This document shows, one piece after another, positions 59,482 to 64,000 of a DNA stretch of 64,000 bases. The translations under genes and the position numbers were made by a program. A model generated the notes under the pieces. It made no database searches. It was not told the origin of the DNA and saw nothing but the letters and a program-made list of their open reading frames with translations. Each line of letters starts with the position of its first letter. Position 1 is the stretch's first letter. The DNA comes from Clostridiales bacterium (GTDB taxonomy: Bacteria > Bacillota > Clostridia > Christensenellales > Aristaeellaceae). The stretch lies in NCBI GenBank assembly GCA_012837965.1, contig DUQF01000027.1, forward strand, positions 1-64,000, written 5' to 3'.

Positions 59482-60360
59482 GTGACCTGTTCGGTTAAAA
59501 AGAAAAAGATAGGATTTCCAAAATTCAATTCAAGCCGTAATCAGTGGACGCTGGGTACAGTTATAATTTTATTTTTCCTGCTTGTTTATTTTGTCTTGGT
59601 TATATATCCTCTGATTTGGATGATTCTTTCTTCGCTTAAAACTGAAAGAGAGTTTTTCCGTAACATTTGGGGTTTTCCTGCGGAGTTTCAATGGGAAAAC
59701 TATTCAAAGGCGTGGTCCATGGGTATTTCGGATTACTTTCTTAACTCGGTTTTTGTGACAGCCTGTACTATAGCAACAACCATTAGTATTGCGGTTTTGG
59801 CGGCTTTCGGATTAGTTCTATACGACTTTAAAGGAAAAAACCTTATTCTTTTACTTGGTATGGGCGGCATGATGTTTTCGGCTCAGGTGGCGCTCATTCC
59901 TTTGTATCGGGTTATTCAGAACCTGCGTATTCATGATACTTATTGGGCGATGATTTTGCCATACACAGCCTTTCGAATGTCTATATCATTGCTCCTAATA
60001 CGCTCGTATTTTCTGTCCATACCGCGGGAAATGTATGAATCGGGCGTCATAGACGGTTGTTCGTCTCTTGGTATTTTGTACCATATCTATTTACCGATGT
60101 CCAAACCCATTCTTCTGACAGTATCCATTTTGATAGCCTACTATTCATGGAATGAGTTTCTATTCTCAATTATTTTTATTGACTCAAGGGCGCTCAAAAC
60201 TATACCTTCGGGTCTTATGGTGTTTAGAGATGCTTTGAACACTGATTATGCTCTGCTGTTTGCCGGTTTGACTATTTCTGCTCTACCGATGGTGCTTTTG
60301 TTTATCTTGATGCAAAAACAATTCATTCGTGGCTTATCTTCAGGCGCCGTGAAAGGATAA
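59482..60360 (+). CDS. frlM: ABC permease, FrlM-like (MalG group)
   Basis: 292 residues from a GTG at 59482, chosen for AAGGGG at 8-base spacing; a GTG at 59473 overlapping the frlN stop is the alternative. Six membrane helices, with FVLVIYPLIWMILSSLKTER early and the EAA-type loop YESGVIDGCSSLGILYHIYL near 200. No ATPase gene lies in this operon, so the importer probably uses a shared MsmX/FrlP-type ATPase elsewhere. Confidence 0.9.
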   Translation: MTCSVKKKKIGFPKFNSSRNQWTLGTVIILFFLLVYFVLVIYPLIWMILSSLKTEREFFRNIWGFPAEFQWENYSKAWSMGISDYFLNSVFVTACTIATTISIAVLAAFGLVLYDFKGKNLILLLGMGGMMFSAQVALIPLYRVIQNLRIHDTYWAMILPYTAFRMSISLLLIRSYFLSIPREMYESGVIDGCSSLGILYHIYLPMSKPILLTVSILIAYYSWNEFLFSIIFIDSRALKTIPSGLMVFRDALNTDYALLFAGLTISALPMVLLFILMQKQFIRGLSSGAVKG

Positions 60361-60367
60361 AAAATGT

Positions 60368-61198
60368 ATGCTGAGTATGTTAGGTTTAGGTGACAATGTT
60401 GTTGATTGTTATCTCGATGAGCAAATCTATTACCCGGGTGGAAATGCGGTTAACGTAGCTGTTGGTTGTAAGCGTAACGGATTTGATCGAGTGGAGTACC
60501 TTGGTGTGTTTGGTTGCGACGAGAAAGCCAGACATATTCAATGGGCGCTTGCTCAGGAAGGAATTTCCTATGATTATTCAAGGTATGTGTTAGCCGGAAG
60601 TGGAAGCCCGGGCGTTCGTTTGGATGAAAACGGCGACAGAAAGTTTGTAGGAGGCCCCCGAGATACTGCGCAGCATATCCTAAGCATATGTTTAACACAG
60701 AAGGATCTGGAATATATTTCAACGTTTGACCTATGTCACACTTCGTGCTACTCTAATATAAACCATGAGCTGCCTAAATTGCTTGGGCGTTGCGATGTTT
60801 CGTATGATTTTTCGGATAGACGATCCCCCGAACTCCTGAAGCTTGTTTGTCCGTACATCCGTTTTGCGTTTTTCAGCGGCTCAGGCTTGTCAGAAGAGCA
60901 ACTACATTCTTTAATTGCTTCAGTTAGCGACTATGGGGTAGAAGTAGTAGGGATTACGCTGGGAGAATCCGGTGCAGCCTTTTCCATCAAGGGTAAAATG
61001 TATTATCAGGGCATCCATACGGCTCAAATTGTTGATACTATGGGTGCGGGAGACAGCTTCATTTCTGCCTTTTTAACTGCGTATTACCAACTGAAATCAC
61101 CTGAGGTTTGCTTGGAATTAGCTGCTAAAAGTGCCGCAATAACTTGTGGCTATCATGGAGGCTTTGGTTATGGAAAACCTTTTGGAGAAACCTGTTGA
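60368..61198 (+). CDS. frlD: fructosamine kinase, FrlD-like PfkB family
   Basis: 276 residues. Phosphorylates the imported fructosamine at the 6-position. PfkB signatures: PGGNAVNVAVGCKRNGF (about 19-35, sugar binding), YLGVFGCDEKA, and the catalytic DTMGAGDSFISAFLTAY (about 218-234) with the aspartate of GAGD. The start ATG lies about 10 bases after AAAGGA. It overlaps the regulator gene by 29 bases. Its product is the substrate of FrlB. Confidence 0.88.
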   Translation: MLSMLGLGDNVVDCYLDEQIYYPGGNAVNVAVGCKRNGFDRVEYLGVFGCDEKARHIQWALAQEGISYDYSRYVLAGSGSPGVRLDENGDRKFVGGPRDTAQHILSICLTQKDLEYISTFDLCHTSCYSNINHELPKLLGRCDVSYDFSDRRSPELLKLVCPYIRFAFFSGSGLSEEQLHSLIASVSDYGVEVVGITLGESGAAFSIKGKMYYQGIHTAQIVDTMGAGDSFISAFLTAYYQLKSPEVCLELAAKSAAITCGYHGGFGYGKPFGETC

Positions 61199-61940
61199 AA
61201 ACTTAAATCCCTACGAATTGGATAGCCTTTCATCTGTTCCTCTTTACAGCCAGATTGTACGTTTCTTTTTGGTGGCAATCAGCGCCGGTGAGCTTCGAGT
61301 GGGAGAAAAATTACCCACTGAAAAAAAGATATGTGAACAATTTGGCGTAAGCAGAATTACCGCCCGCAGGGCGGTTTCTGAACTTGAAGGGATGGGGCAT
61401 GTTGAACGTAAACAAGGAAAGGGCACCTTTATTATTGACCGCCATGTAAAGGTTTATGCTATGGCCATGGATGGTTTTGGAGGATTTGCTGCCCATAGTT
61501 CGGGTATTAGCGATACAAAAATTATTTCCAAACGCTTTGGTCTTGCAAACGAGAAAGAGGCGTCTTTACTGAAGATTGAGGTTGGAAGTCCTATCCAAGA
61601 ATTAGTTCGGTGTCTTTATTTGGATGGCATGCCTTTGATGATTGATAAGGCGCTTTATTGTAATACCAAGTACCCAGGGCTTATCGATTCGTATAAAAAA
61701 GGCGAGTCAACTTATGAAAAATTGGAAAAGGAGTTTCAAGCAATTGCCTTTACCAATGAAAAAGAAATATCCTATACGGTAGCCAGGCCCGATGAAGCGG
61801 TCATTTTGCGGTGTAACGTGGGTGATCCACTTTATTATATTGAGAAAAGTGTACTGGATGAAAATGGGGGGGTTATCCACCATGCCATAGGTTTGGCGGT
61901 GGCAAGTCGGGTAAAATTAACACTTTCTTATAGCAGGTAA
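61170..61940 (+). CDS. frlR: GntR/HutC-family regulator, FrlR-like
   Basis: 256 residues from the ATG at 61170, chosen for GGAGG at 8-base spacing; earlier in-frame starts at 61146 and 61155 lack it. N-terminal winged helix (about 20-85): PLYSQIVRFFLVAISAGEL, LPTEKKICEQFGVSRITARR and GTFI. C-terminal UTRA effector domain (about 100-250). In Bacillus FrlR represses the frl operon and is relieved by a fructosamine 6-phosphate. Its probable operator is at 56185-56206. Last gene of the operon; a strong terminator follows. Confidence 0.9.
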   Translation: MENLLEKPVENLNPYELDSLSSVPLYSQIVRFFLVAISAGELRVGEKLPTEKKICEQFGVSRITARRAVSELEGMGHVERKQGKGTFIIDRHVKVYAMAMDGFGGFAAHSSGISDTKIISKRFGLANEKEASLLKIEVGSPIQELVRCLYLDGMPLMIDKALYCNTKYPGLIDSYKKGESTYEKLEKEFQAIAFTNEKEISYTVARPDEAVILRCNVGDPLYYIEKSVLDENGGVIHHAIGLAVASRVKLTLSYSR

Positions 61941-61952
61941 ATAAAGCTCCGT

Positions 61953-61984
61953 GCGGGTAGTCGGTGAAAGACTGCCTGCTTTTT
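61953..61984 (+). terminator. terminator of the frl operon
   Basis: GCGGGTAGTC pairs over 10 bp with GACTGCCTGC around a 7-base loop and is followed by TTTTTAT. Confidence 0.9.
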
Positions 61985-62041
61985 ATGTTAGGCGGGTGTC
62001 TTTGCCTATTTCCTTGAGGCTAATTAATGAACGGGCAGGAT

Positions 62042-62101
62042 TTTACATAGATTTTACGCGGATTTTACATGCTTTACACAAAAGCTTTTTTATGTTATTA
62101 T
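62042..62101 (+). promoter_or_regulatory. promoter with PhoP-box-like hexamer array before ugpB
   Basis: Hexamers TTTACA (62042), TTTACG (62053), TTTACA (62064) and TTTACA (62073). The fourth also acts as -35 with TATTAT at 62096-62101 (17-base spacer). The layout copies that of the 49299 promoter. Confidence 0.62.
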
Positions 62102-62164
62102 ATCTTCAGTTGAGTTAGGCTGACAAGAATTCTAAGCCTAAAAATATGAAAGGAGCCCTTTTTT

Positions 62165-63460
62165 ATGAAAAAAACGTTTTTTCTGTTGTTGGTCTGTTTG
62201 CTACTTATAGGCCTCGTACCTTTTGTCCAAGCTCAGGATGTGATTGAGCTGGACATGTATTTCCCTGTTTCTGTCGGCGGCGGTCCCGATGCTTTGATTA
62301 CTGCTTTGTGCGACGAGTTCCATCAGGAATATCCCAACATCAAGGTAAACCCGGTGTATGCCGGTTCCTATGCCGATACCCGTACCAAGGTGCTTGCCGC
62401 CATTCAGGCGGGCAATACTCCCGCCATTGCCCTGATGTTCTCAATTGACCTATATCAGTTATATTCCATGGACGTTCTGTATGATTACGATAGCTTTGCC
62501 ACCGATAAAGCTGGGCAGAAATGGCTGAATGGCTTCTATGACGGCTTTATGCAGAACAGCCGCTTGAATGAGAAAACTTATGGAATCCCATGGCAGCGCA
62601 GTACCATCATCATGTATTATAACAAGGACATGTTCCGCGAAGCGGGCCTGGATCCCGAGATGCCTCCCACCACTTGGGCGGAGCTAAAGGATTATGCCCA
62701 GAAGCTGACTGTTAAAGACGCTGCCGGCAACACCACCCGCTATGGTGTGCAGGTGCCTAGCGACAAGGCGGGTTATGCCTACTGGATGTTGCAGACCTTT
62801 ACATTGACTCAGGATGGATTTAACATCATGTCTCCCGATGGTACCGAGGTGTTCTTCAACGATCCCCGCACCATCAAAGGGCTGGAGTTCTGGAAAAGCC
62901 TGTCGGATGACGGTTGCCAGGCCCCCGGTACCCCTAAGTGGTCTACCACCGTTTCCGACTTCTTGGAGCAGAAAGTGGCCATCATGTACCACACCACGGG
63001 CAATCTGACCAATGTGCGCAAGAATGCTAAGTTCGATTTTGGCACCAGCCGTCTTCCTGCTGATACATCCTACGGTTCTCCTACGGGCGGCGGTAACTTC
63101 TACTTGTTCAAGGGAGTGCCGGAGGAGGAAACCAAGGCTGCTTATACCTTTATCCAGTGGATGACAAATAACCCCGAGCGTGTTGCCCAGTGGTCCATTG
63201 ATACAGGTTATGTAGCTACTCGTCCCGAAGCCTACGAAACCCAGCGAATGATTGACTACGCTAATGACTTTCCCTCCGCCCTGACCGCCCGTGATCAGCT
63301 GGAGTTTGCGCATGCTGAGTTTTCGGTATACGACCAAGGTGCGGTGCAGGACATCCTGGATACAGCCATTGAAGCGGCCATGACAGGTACCAAGACGCCT
63401 GAAAAAGCCATGCAGGACGCTCAGATTGCTGCGGACGCTATTTTGGTGGATTATCGATAA
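62165..63460 (+). CDS. ugpB: glycerol-3-phosphate-type ABC binding protein, UgpB-like
   Basis: 431 residues. Signal peptide MKKTFFLLLVCLLLIGLVPF, cleaved near QA-QDVIEL. The mature protein follows E. coli UgpB closely in order: VLAAIQAGNTPAIALMF, YGIPWQRSTIIMYYNKDMF, AGLDPEMPPTTWAELKDYA, NLTNVRKNAKFDFGTSRLPA and GTKTPEKAMQDAQ. UgpB binds sn-glycerol 3-phosphate or glycerophosphodiesters and is a Pho-regulon gene elsewhere, which fits the hexamer array in front. The permease gene follows. Confidence 0.85.
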   Translation: MKKTFFLLLVCLLLIGLVPFVQAQDVIELDMYFPVSVGGGPDALITALCDEFHQEYPNIKVNPVYAGSYADTRTKVLAAIQAGNTPAIALMFSIDLYQLYSMDVLYDYDSFATDKAGQKWLNGFYDGFMQNSRLNEKTYGIPWQRSTIIMYYNKDMFREAGLDPEMPPTTWAELKDYAQKLTVKDAAGNTTRYGVQVPSDKAGYAYWMLQTFTLTQDGFNIMSPDGTEVFFNDPRTIKGLEFWKSLSDDGCQAPGTPKWSTTVSDFLEQKVAIMYHTTGNLTNVRKNAKFDFGTSRLPADTSYGSPTGGGNFYLFKGVPEEETKAAYTFIQWMTNNPERVAQWSIDTGYVATRPEAYETQRMIDYANDFPSALTARDQLEFAHAEFSVYDQGAVQDILDTAIEAAMTGTKTPEKAMQDAQIAADAILVDYR

Positions 63461-63493
63461 GAATAACAATTTTCGGACAGCATAATAAAAGTG

Positions 63494-63530
63494 AACAGTG
63501 CCTCCCTTGCAAGGCCGGGGAGGTGCTGTT
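63494..63530 (+). other. intercistronic 13-bp hairpin between ugpB and ugpA
   Basis: AACAGTGCCTCCC pairs over 13 bp (two G-T) with GGGAGGTGCTGTT around an 11-base loop, and no T run follows. Such hairpins protect upstream mRNA and favour binding-protein synthesis. Confidence 0.65.
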
Positions 63531-63554
63531 CCTTAAAAGGAAGGAAGAACTTCT

Positions 63555-64000
63555 TTGCAGACAAACATTCAACGGATAGACCAGGCAAACCGCCTGAAGA
63601 AACGTCGGACAACTTGGTTAGCTTGGCTTATGCTGCTGCCAAGTATGATTATTCTGGCGGTTTTTACCCTATATCCTATCGGGGAAAGCGTGTACATGAG
63701 TCTGTTTAAAAACAACATGTCCACTTTTGTGACAGGTCCTGTGTGGGTAGGACTGCAAAACTATGTGAATCTTTTTACTAGGGATGCAGTGTTTAAGAAA
63801 GCTTTTTATAATAACCTGATTATTGCCGCAGTGACCATTCCCTCGTCAGTTACTCTGGCGGTGGCCATGGCGCTGTTTACCAACAAGGTGGGCAGGGGAA
63901 AGAGTTTTGTGCGTGTTGCCTATTTTTATCCTGCCCTACTGCCTATGGTAGCGGTGGCTAATATCTGGTTGTTTATCTATACCCCCATGTACGGTTTGCT
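63555..64000 (+). CDS. ugpA: glycerol-3-phosphate-type ABC permease, UgpA-like (3' end outside window)
   Basis: 148 visible codons from a TTG start at 63555 with AAGGAAGGAAG about 9 bases upstream; no ATG lies nearby in frame before the first membrane helix. LAWLMLLPSMIILAVFTLYP (first helix), GESVYMSLF, NNLIIAAVTIPSSVTLAVAM and YPALLPMVAVANIWLFIYTP are typical of MalF/UgpA-type permeases. Continues off the right edge; UgpE and an ATPase would be expected beyond it. Confidence 0.88.
   Translation, partial: MQTNIQRIDQANRLKKRRTTWLAWLMLLPSMIILAVFTLYPIGESVYMSLFKNNMSTFVTGPVWVGLQNYVNLFTRDAVFKKAFYNNLIIAAVTIPSSVTLAVAMALFTNKVGRGKSFVRVAYFYPALLPMVAVANIWLFIYTPMYGL

Noticed and set aside
1..64000. CRISPR array, insertion sequence or prophage
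   Set aside because: No short regularly spaced repeats, transposase, integrase or phage structural genes were found. The only tandem repeats are coding.

Overview
The window is a chromosomal segment of an anaerobic, low-to-mid GC member of the Clostridia (Bacillota). Evidence for this is a Clostridia-type SCIFF ribosomally made peptide with its radical SAM maturase, T-box leaders in front of two tRNA synthetase genes, strong AGGAGG ribosome binding sites, Bacillus-like TTGACA-17-TATAAT promoters, a CtsR-type operator on clpB, a SpoVK-like ATPase and KtrAB potassium uptake. No phage, insertion sequence, CRISPR array or rRNA was seen. About 60 genes are supported, including two tRNAs and four pseudogenes.

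Layout. 1-1271: 5' part of a secreted protein with 76-residue tandem repeats, divergent from 1444-9432: glyQS, a membrane-anchored beta-propeller protein, an ECF transporter S component with coaX, a NUDIX hydrolase, a tiny membrane protein, an acetyltransferase and an atypical metallophosphoesterase. 9441-13413: ppk1, then a T-box controlled cysS and a helix-hairpin-helix protein, followed by the remnant of an anSME-type radical SAM gene. 13785-19632: MATE exporter, Spx/ArsC-like protein, trmO, T-box controlled serS (archaeal/eukaryal-type sequence), an acetyltransferase, a truncated metallo-beta-lactamase gene and a small secreted protein. 19691-31734, mostly minus strand: clpB, a secreted protein, an RluA-type pseudouridine synthase that starts 3 bases from a divergent tRNA-Lys, cobO, a glutamine amidotransferase, a 1165-residue SdrD_B-type surface protein, a nitroreductase and an iron alcohol dehydrogenase, with tadA on the plus strand.

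31859-48905: SCIFF peptide and maturase; an inositol monophosphatase; ttcA-like, radC and ydcF-like genes; a CorA-type magnesium transporter behind a 14-codon leader peptide; spoVK-like, prmA, rsmE, mtaB and hinT; ktrAB on the minus strand; a membrane protein; a decayed ABC exporter; a small secreted protein. 49425-64000 is mainly uptake: a binding protein/ATPase/fused permease system, pyruvate kinase (AT-rich, flanked by diverged direct repeats containing a tRNA-Trp end), a complete fructosamine (frlB-O-N-M-D-R type) operon, and the start of a UgpB/UgpA-like glycerol-3-phosphate system. Two of these uptake promoters carry four TTTACA-like hexamers at about 11-base pitch, as in PhoP boxes, suggesting phosphate-starvation control.

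The most unusual element is the leader of the corA gene (36664-36757). Its peptide, MDPDPRPKKIRCNN, resembles enterobacterial MgtL (which begins MEPDPTPLP), and two mutually exclusive hairpins follow, one of which buries the corA ribosome binding site. This suggests a Clostridial magnesium sensor acting through nascent-chain ribosome destabilisation and translational control. It is an inference from sequence alone.
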